Shown here piece after piece: positions 1 to 10,253 of a stretch of 64,000 nucleotides of DNA (positions within the stretch are counted from its first letter, which is position 1; the number at the start of each line of letters is the position of its first letter). The translations under genes and the position numbers were made by a program. Source of the DNA: Pradoshia sp. D12 (GTDB lineage Bacteria > Bacillota > Bacilli > Bacillales > Pradoshiaceae). The notes beneath the pieces were generated by a model. It ran no database searches and was not told the DNA's origin. It saw nothing but the letters and a program-made list of their open reading frames with translations. The DNA is taken from contig NZ_CP044545.1 in assembly GCF_008935075.1 (NCBI RefSeq), positions 3,785,587 to 3,849,586 on the forward strand, read 5' to 3'.

Positions 1-972
1 GCCGGCAAATAATTTGGACATAGCCGACTCTTTTCCATACGGAAGTCCCTCGGATTCCAGCCAAGCCGCCTGATAGGTTAAAAGTCTTGAAGCCTCTATA
101 CTGGTTGCCATATCTGCAAGCTTAAAGCCAACTCCCTGCTGGGCAGAAATTGGTTTGCCGAACTGAACTCGCTCCTTCGCATAATCCACTGCAGCGTCGA
201 GCGCTCCCTGAGCGATTCCAACAGCCTGCGCAGCAATGCCATTTCTTCCTCCATCAAGGGTCATCATGGCGATTTTAAATCCTTCTCCCTCTGTACCTAA
301 TAGATTCTCCTTCGGTACTTTACACTCTTCAAAAATAATCTCTGTTGTTGGAGATGAACGAATCCCGAGTTTCTTTTCCTTTTTTCCAACACTAAAGCCA
401 GGGAAATCTTTCTCCACAATGAATGCGCTTGTACCTTTATGTTTAGAGGACGGATCTGTCAATGCAAAGACCACATATGTATCCGCCACGCCCCCATTTG
501 TAATGAATATTTTAGAGCCATTTAAAACATAATGATCTTCTTCCAGACGGGCAGTTGTTTTCATAGCTCCCGAATCCGAGCCCGATCCCGGCTCCGTCAG
601 CCCATACGCTCCAATTTTCTCTCCCTGCGCCATAGGTCTTAAATATTTTTGCTTTTGTTCTTCATTGCCAAATTTATAAATTGGCCAGCCAGCCAATGAT
701 GTATGAGCAGATAGCGTAACACCTGTTGAAGCACAGACACGCGAAAGTTCTTCAATGGCAATGCAATAGGCTACATAATCACTGCCGATTCCACCATACT
801 CCTCTGGCCAAGGAATACCTGTAAGCCCGAGCTCCGCCATTTTGTTAAAGATTTCCCTGTCAAAACGCTCTTCCTCATCCCGTTCGGCCGCAGTCGGTGC
901 GACTTCATTCCGGGCAAAGTCCCTAACCATTTTGCGAATCATTTCATGTTCCTCTGATAATTTAAAATTCAT
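1..972 (-). CDS. Acyl-CoA dehydrogenase, 3' end beyond window
   Basis: This is an FAD-dependent acyl-CoA dehydrogenase for the first oxidation step of beta-oxidation. 324 codons are visible, from the ATG at 972; the C-terminus lies off the left edge. Seen: an N-terminus [20 protein letters not shown], then the family signature [10 protein letters not shown], the FAD-binding FITNG segment, and [19 protein letters not shown]. It lies 20 nt downstream of a second acyl-CoA dehydrogenase gene and reads as its tandem paralogue, sharing long identical stretches. The catalytic glutamate region is not in the window, so the chain-length class (short chain or branched chain) cannot be judged. Confidence 0.93.
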   Translation of the reverse strand, partial: MNFKLSEEHEMIRKMVRDFARNEVAPTAAERDEEERFDREIFNKMAELGLTGIPWPEEYGGIGSDYVAYCIAIEELSRVCASTGVTLSAHTSLAGWPIYKFGNEEQKQKYLRPMAQGEKIGAYGLTEPGSGSDSGAMKTTARLEEDHYVLNGSKIFITNGGVADTYVVFALTDPSSKHKGTSAFIVEKDFPGFSVGKKEKKLGIRSSPTTEIIFEECKVPKENLLGTEGEGFKIAMMTLDGGRNGIAAQAVGIAQGALDAAVDYAKERVQFGKPISAQQGVGFKLADMATSIEASRLLTYQAAWLESEGLPYGKESAMSKLFAG

Positions 973-992
973 TCCTATTTCCCCCTGTTCTA

Positions 993-2129
993 TTAGCCCA
1001 TCAAATGCTTACTGATTACTATTCGTTGGATTTCGCTTGTACCTTCGTATATTTCTGTCACCTTTGCATCCCTGAAATAACGTTCTACTGGGTATTCCTC
1101 GGTATAGCCATAGCCTCCAAAAACCTGGATTGCTTCGGTCGCCACTTCAACTGCCGTACGCGAGGCAAACAGCTTTGCCATGGATGCCTCCTTTGTACAA
1201 GGCTGATTCGAACTTTTTAAAGCAGCTGCCTGATAAACCAGTAATTTTGAAGCCTCAACCATTGTCCCCATATCGGCGAGCTTAAAGCCTATTCCCTGCT
1301 GAGCAGAGATTGGTTTCCCAAATTGGCTGCGATTCTTTGCATATTGGACAGCATGCTGAAAAGCCCCTTCCGCTATTCCAAGTGCCTGTGCTGCAATCCC
1401 AATCCGCCCTGTATTCAGGTTATTCAGCGCGATGGACATTCCCTGTCCTTCTTCCCCTAGCAGATTCTCGGCCGGTACTCTCATATCCTCAAAGATGAGC
1501 TGAACTGTTCTTGATCCATGCAAGCCCATTTTATTTTCATCCTTGCCGATGATAAGTCCGGGCGTGTCTTTGTCTACAATAAAAGCGCTGATTCCCTTAT
1601 TTCTCTTAGAAGGATCCGTAGAGGCAAAAACAATATAGACATCTGCCTCACCGCCATTCGTGATAAATATTTTTGAACCATTGACGATATACTCCCCATT
1701 TTTTCTTACAGCTCTTGATTTCAGGGAGCCTGCATCTGATCCGGCACTTGGTTCAGTTAGACAGAAAGCACCCAGATATTCGCCACTTGCAAGCTTCGGT
1801 ATATACGCCTTTTTTTGTTCTTCATTACCAAAATTCAAAATCGGGTAGGTTCCAACAGATGTATGGACGGATAAAATCACGCCGACTGTCGGACTTATTT
1901 TCGATATTTCATGTATCGCTGTAATGTAGGAGATATAATCCATTCCGGCCCCGCCATATGACTCCGGTATCGGAATCCCCATCAGTCCAAGCTCCGCCAT
2001 TTTGGATACAATCTCCCTCGGAAACAATCCAGCTTCCATCTTTGGTACAAATGGCTCGATTTCCTTGACGGCAAATTCACGAACCATTTTTCTCATCATT
2101 TGCTGCTCATCCGTAAACGTGAATTCCAT
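993..2129 (-). CDS. acdA: Acyl-CoA dehydrogenase (AcdA/MmgC type)
   Basis: This is a complete acyl-CoA dehydrogenase of 378 aa, the usual length. Motifs are [21 protein letters not shown] and the C-terminal [11 protein letters not shown], which carries the catalytic glutamate typical of short-chain and branched-chain enzymes. The start at 2129 ([14 protein letters not shown]) is preferred over an in-frame start 24 codons upstream because AAGGAGG lies about 9 nt before it and the family begins here. It sits 26 nt after the 3-hydroxyacyl-CoA dehydrogenase gene and just before the paralogue, so it should be part of one beta-oxidation operon. The symbol follows the Bacillus orthologue; mmgC is the alternative. 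Confidence 0.93.
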   Translation of the reverse strand: MEFTFTDEQQMMRKMVREFAVKEIEPFVPKMEAGLFPREIVSKMAELGLMGIPIPESYGGAGMDYISYITAIHEISKISPTVGVILSVHTSVGTYPILNFGNEEQKKAYIPKLASGEYLGAFCLTEPSAGSDAGSLKSRAVRKNGEYIVNGSKIFITNGGEADVYIVFASTDPSKRNKGISAFIVDKDTPGLIIGKDENKMGLHGSRTVQLIFEDMRVPAENLLGEEGQGMSIALNNLNTGRIGIAAQALGIAEGAFQHAVQYAKNRSQFGKPISAQQGIGFKLADMGTMVEASKLLVYQAAALKSSNQPCTKEASMAKLFASRTAVEVATEAIQVFGGYGYTEEYPVERYFRDAKVTEIYEGTSEIQRIVISKHLMG

Positions 2130-2155
2130 TGCAGCCAGCCTCCTTTTTGACAAAC

Positions 2156-3007
2156 TTAGTTGTATTGGTAAAATCCTCTGCCGGATTTCTTGCCGAGCCA
2201 ACCGGCACTTACATATTTACGTAGCAGCGGACATGGCCGATATTTGTCATCTCCAAGACCTTCATGCAAGGTTTCCATAATGTACAAACATGTATCAAGC
2301 CCAATAAAATCAGCGAGCTGCAGCGGACCCATTGGATGATTCATCCCCAGCTTCATCACTTCATCAATGGCTTCCTTGGAAGCAACCCCTTCATATAGGG
2401 TGAATATGGCTTCGTTGATCATCGGCATGAGTATGCGGTTTGAAACAAAGCCAGGAAAATCATTTACTTCTACCGGAATCTTTCCGAGCTCTTTAGCGGT
2501 CTCTTCAATTTTTTTATATACTTCTTCAGAAGTTGCGAGACCGCGAATGATCTCCACAAGCTTCATGACAGGCACAGGATTCATAAAATGCATACCGATT
2601 ACCTGCTCCGGACGTTTTGTTGCTGCTGCAATTTCCGTAATTGGTAAGGAAGAGGTATTCGTAGCGAGAATTGTGTGAACCGACGCAACCTCATCAAGCT
2701 CTTTAAATATTTTCTTTTTGATATTCATATTTTCTGTAGCTGCTTCAATTATGAGGTCGACATGACCTGCATTTTTCATTTCAGTTGAGGGTGTTAATCT
2801 TTCCAGGATCTCTACTTTTTCCTGTTCACTTAAACGCCCCTTCTCCACTTGCCTTAACAAATTATTTTCGATGGTAACCAGACCCTTTTTTACAAACTCT
2901 TCAGTTAAATCGTGCAGAAACACCTCGAACCCTGATACCGCACAAACCTGTGCAATTCCAGACCCCATTTGCCCTGCACCGATGACCATTATTTTTTTAA
3001 TCTCCAT
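2156..3007 (-). CDS. 3-hydroxybutyryl-CoA dehydrogenase
   Basis: This NAD-dependent 3-hydroxyacyl-CoA dehydrogenase has 283 aa, the normal length for the short HbdA/MmgB form. The Rossmann glycine motif GAGQMGSG is at residues 10-17, followed by [11 protein letters not shown] and the catalytic-histidine region [16 protein letters not shown]. The C-terminal helical domain holds the substrate motif [23 protein letters not shown] lies upstream of the ATG. The gene is between thiolase (19-nt gap) and acyl-CoA dehydrogenase, consistent with the mmgABC-like order known in B. subtilis. It catalyses the second oxidation of beta-oxidation or of butyrate-type metabolism. Confidence 0.94.
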   Translation of the reverse strand: MEIKKIMVIGAGQMGSGIAQVCAVSGFEVFLHDLTEEFVKKGLVTIENNLLRQVEKGRLSEQEKVEILERLTPSTEMKNAGHVDLIIEAATENMNIKKKIFKELDEVASVHTILATNTSSLPITEIAAATKRPEQVIGMHFMNPVPVMKLVEIIRGLATSEEVYKKIEETAKELGKIPVEVNDFPGFVSNRILMPMINEAIFTLYEGVASKEAIDEVMKLGMNHPMGPLQLADFIGLDTCLYIMETLHEGLGDDKYRPCPLLRKYVSAGWLGKKSGRGFYQYN

Positions 3008-3026
3008 CCCACTTCACCCCGTTTTT

Positions 3027-4220
3027 TTATTCTTTTGCCTTTGGCACTTCGATCATAATGGCATCTCCCTGTCCGCCGCCGCTGCAGATAGACGCGATCC
3101 CTATGCCGCCGCCACGTCTCTTCAGTTCATACATGAGGGTGAGAATGATTCGCGCCCCACTAGCTCCGATTGGATGGCCAAGGGCAACCGCTCCACCATT
3201 TACATTCACTTTTTCAGCATCAAGATTGGCAAGCTTGCCACTCGCAAGGGCAACCGCTGCAAATGCCTCATTCACTTCAAATAAATCAATATCATCCAGT
3301 GATTTTTCTGTTTTCTTAAGCAGCTCATTAATGACTAAGCCGGGAGTTTTTGGGAAATCCTTTGCTTCCACAGCAATTTCGGCATGGCCGATAATTCCTG
3401 CACCAATCTTGTATCCTTCATCAATTGCTTTATCCTCACTCATTAAAACAAGTGCTCCAGCTCCATCATTAATCCCCGGTGCGTTTCCAGCCGTTATTGT
3501 TCCATCCCGGTCAAATGCCGGTTTCAAGGAACTCAGCTTCTCCACTGTCGTATCTTTTCGCGGCGCTTCATCGATTTCCACAACAACCGGCTCACCTTTA
3601 CGCTGTTTGACCGATACTGGAACGATTTCTTCCTGCAGAAGGCCGGATTCAATTGCTCGAATTGCCTTTTGATGGCTCTGATAAGCCCAGTTATCCTGAT
3701 CACTTCTTGATAATTCCAGGTCCTCAGATGTGCTGTTACCGTAAGACCCCATATGTACACCGGTAAAGCTGCATGTCAAACCATCATGGACCATCATATC
3801 GACCAGCGGCGTATCTCCCATACGAGCTCCCCACCTTGCTTTCGGAAGAATATATGGAGCATTGCTCATTGATTCCATCCCGCCGGCCACGATAACTTCT
3901 TCTTCACCAAGCCGAATGATCTGGTCTCCGAGCGTGACGCTTCGTAAACCCGATGCACATACTTTATTAATCGTCTCTGTCTTTACTGACCATGGAAGCC
4001 CTGCATGTCTTGAGGCCTGACGAGAAACGATTTGCCCTTGGCCACCCTGTAATACACATCCCATAATGACTTCATTCACATCTGCCGCATTTACACCTGC
4101 ACGTTCTATAGCCTCTTTGATTGCTATTCCGCCTAACTCCGAAGCTGTTAAACTGCTTAATGCTCCTCCAAATTTTCCAAAAGGCGTCCTAGCTCCATCA
4201 ATAATTACGGTTTTCCCCAT
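3027..4220 (-). CDS. Acetyl-CoA acetyltransferase (thiolase)
   Basis: This 397-aa thiolase cleaves acetoacetyl-CoA or 3-ketoacyl-CoA, or runs the reverse condensation. The nucleophilic cysteine is in NKVCASGLRS (Cys88), and the C-terminal catalytic motifs are GHPIGASGAR and CSGGGQGDA. The start at 4220 (MGKTVIIDGARTPFG) is chosen because GGAGG precedes it by about 8 nt; an open frame continues 52 codons upstream but has no family similarity. A FadR-like site (4260-4277) and a cre-like site (4294-4307) lie just upstream, suggesting control by acyl-CoA and by carbon catabolite repression. It corresponds to MmgA of B. subtilis. Confidence 0.94.
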   Translation of the reverse strand: MGKTVIIDGARTPFGKFGGALSSLTASELGGIAIKEAIERAGVNAADVNEVIMGCVLQGGQGQIVSRQASRHAGLPWSVKTETINKVCASGLRSVTLGDQIIRLGEEEVIVAGGMESMSNAPYILPKARWGARMGDTPLVDMMVHDGLTCSFTGVHMGSYGNSTSEDLELSRSDQDNWAYQSHQKAIRAIESGLLQEEIVPVSVKQRKGEPVVVEIDEAPRKDTTVEKLSSLKPAFDRDGTITAGNAPGINDGAGALVLMSEDKAIDEGYKIGAGIIGHAEIAVEAKDFPKTPGLVINELLKKTEKSLDDIDLFEVNEAFAAVALASGKLANLDAEKVNVNGGAVALGHPIGASGARIILTLMYELKRRGGGIGIASICSGGGQGDAIMIEVPKAKE

Positions 4221-4259
4221 CGTTATCCCTCCGCTTTTAAATTTCATACTTTGGTTAAT

Positions 4260-4277
4260 TGACTGAACGCTCGCTCG
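4260..4277. promoter_or_regulatory. FadR-like operator upstream of thiolase
   Basis: On the minus strand the 18 bases read CGAGCGAGCGTTCAGTCA. They match the stronger site at 6662-6679 at 14 of 18 positions, and all four differences are transitions. The site ends 40 nt before the thiolase start. The known B. subtilis FadR consensus is a TGAATGA/TCATTCA palindrome; this copy keeps the right half better than the left, so it may be weak. Confidence 0.4.
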
Positions 4278-4293
4278 TCGTTGGCAGAAAATA

Positions 4294-4307
4294 TGTAAGC
4301 GCTTTAA
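4294..4307 (+). promoter_or_regulatory. Candidate cre (CcpA) site
   Basis: TGTAAGCGCTTTAA matches the cre consensus TGWAANCGNTNWCA at 13 of 14 positions. It is 74-87 nt upstream of the thiolase start. In B. subtilis the mmg operon is known to be under catabolite repression, which supports the reading. No -10/-35 pair could be placed with confidence next to it. Confidence 0.5.
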
Positions 4308-4340
4308 TTTGGTATATTTGTATTTTACTGTAAATAAGAA

Positions 4341-4400
4341 AGAAACGGAAATATTTACACAATATTTCGAAAACAAATAGTTGTGTAAATTTCCGTTTCT
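4341..4400 (-). terminator. Long hairpin after fadF
   Basis: Near-perfect inverted arms lie at 4341-4362 and 4381-4400 (AGAAACGGAAAT... and ...ATTTCCGTTTCT), separated by about 18 nt. On the minus strand the hairpin is followed by a T-rich run (TTTCTTTCTTATTT). It begins 44 nt after the fadF stop and probably ends or attenuates that transcript before the thiolase operon. Confidence 0.6.
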
Positions 4401-4444
4401 GTCTCATCTATTACTATATGAACCCCTTCATATATCGGTGAAAA

Positions 4445-6562
4445 TTAAGATGCAAGCTCCCTATGTTCCCCAAATACCGCTTTTTCAAGCAGTTCTGCCA
4501 CATCGTATGTTTTAACTTCTTCTTCAACTTCCTTCGCCTTTGTGCCGTCACTTAACATAGTTAAGCAATATGGACAGCCTGAGCTGATAACTGTCGGATT
4601 GACCTCAAGAGCTTGTTCCGTACGGGCAACATTGATACGGTGGCCTGTTTCCTCTTCCATCCACATCAAGCCCCCACCCGCTCCACAGCACATTCCATTT
4701 TCGCGATTTCTTTCTATTTCTACAAATGAAGCTCCCGGAATTGCTTTTAAAATATCCCTCGGTGCATCATAGACATCGTTGTACCTTCCCAAGTAACAAG
4801 AATCATGGAACGTAATTTTTTCATTAACGGCATAAGTTGGTTTTAATCTGCCTTCCTTCACTAGATCAGCCAGCACCTGTGTATGGTGATAAACCTCTGC
4901 CTGTAAGCCGAAGTCCGGATATTCATTTTTGAAGATATTGAAAGCATGCGGATCGATTGTAACAATCTTTTTGACCTCATTTTTTTCGAACTCTTCAATA
5001 TTCTTTGTAGCCAGCTCCTGGAACAGGAATTCGTTCCCAAGACGTCGCGGTGTATCTCCGGAGTTTTTCTCCTTATTACCGAGAATCGCAAATTTAACGC
5101 CGGCTTCATTTAAAAGTTTCGCAAATGATAAAGCAATTTTTTGTGAACGGTTGTCATAGGATCCCATTGAGCCGACCCAGAATAAGTATTCAAACTCTTC
5201 ACCAGACTTCTTCATTTCCTTCACAGTCGGTACAACTACATCCTCACGAGCTTCACGCCAATCTTCACGCTCTTTACGGTTTAATCCCCAAGGGTTTCCC
5301 TGACGTTCGATATTTTGCATCGCACGCTGAGCATCAGCAGGTACTTTACCTTCCGTTAATACAAGAAAGCGACGCATATCAATAATGGTTCCAACATGCT
5401 CATTCATAACCGGACACTGATCCTCACAGTTGCGGCATGTAGTACATGCCCAAAGCTCTTCCTCTGTAATAACCTCACCCACCAAAGCTGGATTGTACAA
5501 TTCAGCTGCTGCCGCAGACTCCGCAGCACCCGCACCCTGTGCAGCCACCGCGATTTGATTGCCTTTCGTATTGCTGAATACAAATCCCGGCACCCATGGC
5601 TCTTTCCTTGTAACTGCAGCTCCCGTAAACGTTAAATGGTCACGCATTTTAATTAGAACATCCATTGGTGACAGCATTTTTCCTGTCCCGGTTGCCGGAC
5701 ACATATTGGTGCAACGGCCACACTCTACGCATGCATATAAATCGATGAGCTGCAGATCTGTAAAGTCCTGAATCTTTCCTGCTCCATATGTCTCCTGTGT
5801 TTCATCCTCAAAATCAATTTTCTTTAATTTTGGCGGAGTTAATCTGTGCAAATATACATTGGCTGGTCCGGCAATTAAATGTGCGTGTTTAGATTGCGGG
5901 ATATATACCAAGAACGTCAAAATGAAAAGTAAGTGTATCCACCAGGCCACATAGAATACAGCTATGGCAGCTGTATCATTCATCCAGCCAAGCGCCATCG
6001 CAATCGTAGAAGCGACAGGCTCTGACCAATGAAGCTCACCGCCATGCCATATAATAGCAGCCCCGTTCGCTACAAGTGTTGCTAGCATTAATCCTCCGAT
6101 AAAGATCAGAACAAGCCCGGCTTTAAATCCCCTCTTTAGCCGAACAAGCTTCTCAATATAACGGCGATAGAATGCCCAAACAACAGCCACCAGTACCAGG
6201 AGTACAACTATCTCCTGGAAAAAAGTAAAAATCGGATATATAGGTCCCAATGGCAAATGAGATCCCGGTTTAATCCCTTTCCAAATTAGATCAATCGCTC
6301 CAAATTGGACAAGGATAAACCCGTAAAAGAAGAGCACATGCATCGTTCCGCTTTTCTTATCCTTCAGTAATTTTTTCTGCCCAAATACAAATACCCAAAT
6401 CTTTTCCAGCCTCTTCTTTACGTCATTATCAAACTCAGTTTTCTTGCCAAGTTTAATATAGGCAATCCTTGTTCTGATCAGATACGTGAACAGCCAAACT
6501 GCGTAAGCGGTTACAAGAACAGCTGCAACTAAGTTGATCCATAGAAGACCATTCATCTCCAT
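4445..6562 (-). CDS. fadF: Membrane (Fe-S)-binding oxidoreductase FadF
   Basis: This 705-aa protein should pass electrons between beta-oxidation and the respiratory chain. Residues 1 to about 245 hold several membrane helices of the NarI-like b-type cytochrome fold. Two 4Fe-4S motifs follow, CVECGRCTNMCP at about 278-289 and CTTCRNCEDQCP at about 373-384, then two CCG (heterodisulfide-reductase-type) modules with CYLGRYN, GMCCGAGGG and SGCPYCL. The B. subtilis homologue YwjF lies beside acdA and belongs to the FadR regulon. ATG 6562 is used; an ATG two codons later is an equal candidate. A FadR-type operator overlaps its promoter. Confidence 0.9.
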   Translation of the reverse strand: MEMNGLLWINLVAAVLVTAYAVWLFTYLIRTRIAYIKLGKKTEFDNDVKKRLEKIWVFVFGQKKLLKDKKSGTMHVLFFYGFILVQFGAIDLIWKGIKPGSHLPLGPIYPIFTFFQEIVVLLVLVAVVWAFYRRYIEKLVRLKRGFKAGLVLIFIGGLMLATLVANGAAIIWHGGELHWSEPVASTIAMALGWMNDTAAIAVFYVAWWIHLLFILTFLVYIPQSKHAHLIAGPANVYLHRLTPPKLKKIDFEDETQETYGAGKIQDFTDLQLIDLYACVECGRCTNMCPATGTGKMLSPMDVLIKMRDHLTFTGAAVTRKEPWVPGFVFSNTKGNQIAVAAQGAGAAESAAAAELYNPALVGEVITEEELWACTTCRNCEDQCPVMNEHVGTIIDMRRFLVLTEGKVPADAQRAMQNIERQGNPWGLNRKEREDWREAREDVVVPTVKEMKKSGEEFEYLFWVGSMGSYDNRSQKIALSFAKLLNEAGVKFAILGNKEKNSGDTPRRLGNEFLFQELATKNIEEFEKNEVKKIVTIDPHAFNIFKNEYPDFGLQAEVYHHTQVLADLVKEGRLKPTYAVNEKITFHDSCYLGRYNDVYDAPRDILKAIPGASFVEIERNRENGMCCGAGGGLMWMEEETGHRINVARTEQALEVNPTVISSGCPYCLTMLSDGTKAKEVEEEVKTYDVAELLEKAVFGEHRELAS

Positions 6563-6652
6563 CCCCGTCTTCCCCCTTTTGCTACCGAAAGCATGATTTA
6601 AAAGTTACCTACAACATAAAACGACACTAAACCCAATATAGTATAACTATAT

Positions 6653-6680
6653 TTTATATAATGAATGAGCATTCAGTCAA
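6653..6680 (-). promoter_or_regulatory. fadF promoter (sigma-A type)
   Basis: On the minus strand TTGACT (6680-6675) and TATAAA (6658-6653) are separated by 16 nt. The element lies about 90 nt before the fadF start. The FadR-like palindrome covers the -35 box and most of the spacer, so a bound repressor would block polymerase. Confidence 0.65.
6662..6679. promoter_or_regulatory. FadR-like operator
   Basis: TGAATGAGCATTCAGTCA agrees with the B. subtilis FadR consensus TGAATGAMTANTCATTCA at 15 of 18 positions and is nearly palindromic. It overlaps the fadF promoter. FadR (a TetR-type repressor released by long-chain acyl-CoA) is the expected binder; its gene is not in this window. Confidence 0.7.
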
Positions 6681-6943
6681 TCAATAACTTACATATTTTA
6701 GATTAATTATTAAAACATGGTAAATATAATCTAGTTTGTCGAATAGATCATTTGAGATTTATTTTTATATTTTTAGTCATACTAAGATGAGTAGATATTG
6801 GTTAGAGGAACTACTTTGAGGTATACATTGATTCAGTTTCAATCCATATCCAGGAAGTATTTTACAGTTTAATACCAATACCCTGCCGCATAGCTTAATA
6901 AACGGCTACTACTTAAAAACATGGAAAGGAGAGGCCATTATTT

Positions 6944-7903
6944 ATGGATATTCGATTTGGATATGTATCCACTGCTTTAAATCTTTGGAATTCAACCCCC
7001 TCCAAAACCATCACCTATACACGATGGAGCGGACTATCTCAAGAAGAGCAAATCGAACGATTACTCGCAATTACTAAACAAAATATCGAAACCACCAAAC
7101 GAATTCTCCATTATAATATTGCACATGAAATACCGATCTATCGTTTCTCAAGCTCGATTGTACCGCTTGCAACTCACCCTGATGTTAAGTGGGATTTTAT
7201 TACACCTTTCAAAAAAGATTGGGCTGAAATTGGCAAACTGGTACGGAAACACAAGCTTCGTGTCAGCTTCCACCCGAATGCCTTTACACTTTTTACCTCT
7301 CCTAATCATGATGTGACAGATAAAGCGGTTGAAGATATGGTTTACCATTATAAAATGCTGGAGGCTATGGGAATGCCAGACCAAGCACTCATTAATATCC
7401 ATGTCGGCGGATCATATGGAAATAAACAAACGGCTATTCAACGGTTTTATGCCAATAGCCAAAAAATCCCTGAATCCATTAAGCAGCTCATGACACTCGA
7501 AAATGATGATAAGACTTATACAACTGAAGAGACTCTGCAGGTTTGTGAGCATGAGGATATCCCGCTTTTATTTGATTACCATCATCACGTGGCAAATCCT
7601 TCTATGACTCCATTGGAAAAATTGTTGCCCCGTATTCTTCTGACATGGGAATTAAGAGGCTGGAAGCCTAAAATCCATATTTCTTCTCCCCGTTCGGAGC
7701 GTGAAATTCGCGCACACGCATCCAACGTCGATGTTGACTTTATCATGCCATTTATCCAAATGCTGAAGCAAATAGGAATTTCTGAAATTGATTTCATAAT
7801 CGAGGCGAAAAATAAGGATATCGCGATGATGAAGCTAATTGAGGATTTGGCCTCATTAAGAGGAATCAATCGAATCAGCGGCGGAAGCATCAGGATAAGA
7901 TAA
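6944..7903 (+). CDS. uvsE: UV DNA damage endonuclease
   Basis: This 319-aa protein is of the UvdE/UvsE family, a TIM-barrel endonuclease that nicks 5' of UV photoproducts and some abasic sites for repair. The N-terminus MDIRFGYVSTAL, the metal-binding segments SFHPNAFT, NIHVGGSYGNK, LFDYHHH and the C-terminal IIEAKNKDIA are as in B. subtilis YwjD. GGAGAGG lies 10-18 nt before the ATG. It is a single gene between divergent fadF and convergent argS. Length is normal and no key residue appears missing. Confidence 0.92.
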   Translation: MDIRFGYVSTALNLWNSTPSKTITYTRWSGLSQEEQIERLLAITKQNIETTKRILHYNIAHEIPIYRFSSSIVPLATHPDVKWDFITPFKKDWAEIGKLVRKHKLRVSFHPNAFTLFTSPNHDVTDKAVEDMVYHYKMLEAMGMPDQALINIHVGGSYGNKQTAIQRFYANSQKIPESIKQLMTLENDDKTYTTEETLQVCEHEDIPLLFDYHHHVANPSMTPLEKLLPRILLTWELRGWKPKIHISSPRSEREIRAHASNVDVDFIMPFIQMLKQIGISEIDFIIEAKNKDIAMMKLIEDLASLRGINRISGGSIRIR

Positions 7904-7941
7904 TATTTGTTAGCAGTCTGTCACTAGACTAACAAAAACAA

Positions 7942-7972
7942 CCCACACCTCTCTTATGGTGTGGGCATTTTA
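7942..7972. terminator. Bidirectional terminator between uvsE and argS
   Basis: Stem CCCACACC (7942-7949) pairs with GGTGTGGG (7958-7965), followed on the plus strand by CATTTTATT. An A-rich run on the other side serves the minus-strand argS transcript. Confidence 0.75.
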
Positions 7973-7983
7973 TTAGTATGAGA

Positions 7984-9654
7984 TTACATTTTTTCTGGAG
8001 CAGATACACCAATTAGTTTTAATGCATTTGCCAATGTAATTTTTGTTGCCTGAACAAGAGCAAGTCTAGCTTTACTTCTTTCAGGCTCTTCCTGATCTAA
8101 TACTTTATCAGCATTATAGAAGCTATGGAATGTGGAAGCCAGATCAAAGATATAATTCGTGATTCTGTGCGGCATACGTTTTTGAGCCGCTTCTGCAACC
8201 GCTTGTGGGAATTCACCAAGTTTCTTCAGAAGGTCAATTTCTTTTTCAGAACCCAATCGGCTAAGCTCTGCGTCGCCTTCCAATGTAATACCCACTTCAG
8301 CTCCCTGACGAAGGATACTGCAAATACGAGCATGTGCATATTGAGCGTAGTACACTGGATTATCATTGGATTCGGATACAGCCAGATCAAGGTCAAAGTC
8401 CATATGCGTGTCCGCACTTCTCATCGCAAAGAAATAACGCACGGCATCTAAACCAACTTCCTCCATCAAGTCTCTCATTGTGACAGCTTTTCCTGTACGC
8501 TTGGACATTTTCATTTTCTCACCATTTTTGAACAGGTGAACAAGCTGGATGATTTCTACCTCCAACGTATCTTTTCCGTAACCCATCGCCTGAATCGCAG
8601 CTTGCATACGAGGAATATACCCATGATGGTCTGCTCCCCAAATGTTGATTAATTTTTCAAATCCGCGTTCCAGCTTATTTTTATGGTATGCGATGTCTGG
8701 TAGGAGATAGGTGTATGAACCATCATTCTTAATTAATACACGGTCTTTATCATCGCCAAAATCAGTAGATTTGAACCAGGTAGCTCCATCCATCTCATAG
8801 ATATATCCTTTTTCTCTTAACAGCTCCAATGCAGGCATAATTTTGCCATCTTCATAAAGAGATGTTTCAGAGAACCATACATCAAATGGGACACGGAAGC
8901 TCTCAAGGTCTTTTTTCAATTTTTCCATTTCATATTTCAACCCGTACTCACGGAAAAATTTAAAGCGCTCTTCTTCATCAGCATTTACATATTTATCGCC
9001 AAATTCTTCAGCCATACGTTTACCGATATTGATAATGTCTTCTCCATGATAGCCATCTGCAGGCATTTCTTTCTCCATTCCAAGCGCCTGTAAATAGCGA
9101 GCTTCAACTGAATATGCCAGATTATTGATTTGGTTACCCGCATCATTAATATAGTATTCACGGGATACATCCCAGCCAGCTTTAGCCAGGATATTGGATA
9201 AAGAATCCCCAACTGCCGCACCGCGGGCATGACCCAAGTGAAGATCTCCTGTTGGATTCGCAGAAACAAACTCAACCTGAATTTTTTCTCCTCCGCCTAC
9301 ATTAGATTCACCATAAGCTTCCCCTGACTCCAAAATAGCGGGAATCAGATTTGTTAAGTATCCATTGTTTAAATAAAAATTGATAAATCCCGGTCCGGCA
9401 ATTTCAATTTTTTCAATTGATGCCTTTGAAGTATCAAAATGATTAATGATTTCCTCTGCTATTGTCCGAGGTGCCTTCTTAGCAATACGGGCAAGCTGCA
9501 TAGCCATATTAGTAGAATAATCTCCATGTGTTTTATCCTTTGGCAATTCAAGAATTACACCTGGAATCACTGCTTCTTCCGCTAATCCAGCCTTAATTAC
9601 TGCCTGCTTAATCTCTTCTTTAATCTGATCCTGAATCTCTGTTACGATGTTCAT
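7984..9654 (-). CDS. argS: Arginyl-tRNA synthetase
   Basis: This class I synthetase charges tRNA-Arg. Its 556 aa match the B. subtilis length. The HIGH-type motif HLGH is at residues 139-142 ([14 protein letters not shown]) and the KMSKS-type loop is [13 protein letters not shown]. The N-terminal Add1 domain and the C-terminal DALR anticodon-binding domain are present. The ATG overlaps the stop of the upstream DUF1934 gene (ATGA), so translation is probably coupled. No T-box leader was seen, as expected from an internal operon position. Confidence 0.97.
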   Translation of the reverse strand: MNIVTEIQDQIKEEIKQAVIKAGLAEEAVIPGVILELPKDKTHGDYSTNMAMQLARIAKKAPRTIAEEIINHFDTSKASIEKIEIAGPGFINFYLNNGYLTNLIPAILESGEAYGESNVGGGEKIQVEFVSANPTGDLHLGHARGAAVGDSLSNILAKAGWDVSREYYINDAGNQINNLAYSVEARYLQALGMEKEMPADGYHGEDIINIGKRMAEEFGDKYVNADEEERFKFFREYGLKYEMEKLKKDLESFRVPFDVWFSETSLYEDGKIMPALELLREKGYIYEMDGATWFKSTDFGDDKDRVLIKNDGSYTYLLPDIAYHKNKLERGFEKLINIWGADHHGYIPRMQAAIQAMGYGKDTLEVEIIQLVHLFKNGEKMKMSKRTGKAVTMRDLMEEVGLDAVRYFFAMRSADTHMDFDLDLAVSESNDNPVYYAQYAHARICSILRQGAEVGITLEGDAELSRLGSEKEIDLLKKLGEFPQAVAEAAQKRMPHRITNYIFDLASTFHSFYNADKVLDQEEPERSKARLALVQATKITLANALKLIGVSAPEKM

Positions 9655-10103
9655 CTTGTCTTTTCCTCCTTGACCGTCAATGTAAGTGAGTAGTTGCCCA
9701 CATTCTCTTGTTGTAAAAATAGGTTGTAGGAAACATGGAAAATCTCTTCCTTCGTTTCCGGATGGACGGTATGCTCCAGCTTATTTGTACGTGTCGTTAA
9801 ATCCAGTGTACCATGAATGCTTTCATAAGAGCCGCTGGTTTCTGTGCCAATTTTGTAAAGCTGTCTCATTTTAACCGCGCCGCTTCTAATAATTAGCATT
9901 TCATCCCCGTCATATTTAACAGTTGTATTGATTTTCCCATTGTTTTCAACGTGCTCAATATAGCGGATATATGTGGCATTTGGCATGTGATGCAACGTGC
10001 CAAATGTAATTAGCTCGATGTTCTCTTCATCGTCAACATATTGGATATGCGTCTTTAGCCGTACCATGACCTCTATGGGTGCGTTGCTTTTTTCCTCGGT
10101 CAT
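9651..10103 (-). CDS. ywiB: DUF1934 beta-barrel protein (YwiB)
   Basis: This 150-aa cytoplasmic protein belongs to DUF1934, a lipocalin-like beta-barrel family of unknown role, always encoded next to argS in Bacillus. The sequence is rich in alternating hydrophobic strands ([24 protein letters not shown], given here only in part as [13 protein letters not shown]) and has no signal peptide or membrane helix. GGGGG lies 10 nt before the ATG. It shares four bases with argS, so the two are one transcription unit. Confidence 0.88.
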   Translation of the reverse strand: MTEEKSNAPIEVMVRLKTHIQYVDDEENIELITFGTLHHMPNATYIRYIEHVENNGKINTTVKYDGDEMLIIRSGAVKMRQLYKIGTETSGSYESIHGTLDLTTRTNKLEHTVHPETKEEIFHVSYNLFLQQENVGNYSLTLTVKEEKTR

Positions 10104-10204
10104 TTAATGAATTCCCCCTGGAATTGATTATTTTACTCAATCATACAAGTATAAGGTAAAGAAAAACTCTCTGGCAACTTGTCCGAATCTTTTTTTCTAA
10201 AAAA

Positions 10205-10238
10205 AATCCCCTTGCTCTACTATCATAGACAGGGGATT
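10205..10238 (-). terminator. Terminator of speE-speB
   Basis: Stem AATCCCCT (10205-10212) pairs with AGGGGATT (10231-10238). On the minus strand the hairpin is followed by eight T residues. It starts 15 nt after the speB stop. Confidence 0.8.
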
Positions 10239-10253
10239 GCTAGTCTTATTCAA

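Noticed and set aside
3058-3672. Plus-strand 204-codon frame opposite the thiolase gene
   Set aside because: It is a shadow of the well-supported thiolase frame, with proline/serine-rich antisense composition.
4221-4376. N-terminal extension of the thiolase to 4376
   Set aside because: The extra 52 codons cover the operator and terminator region and have no family similarity, and a strong ribosome site precedes ATG 4220.
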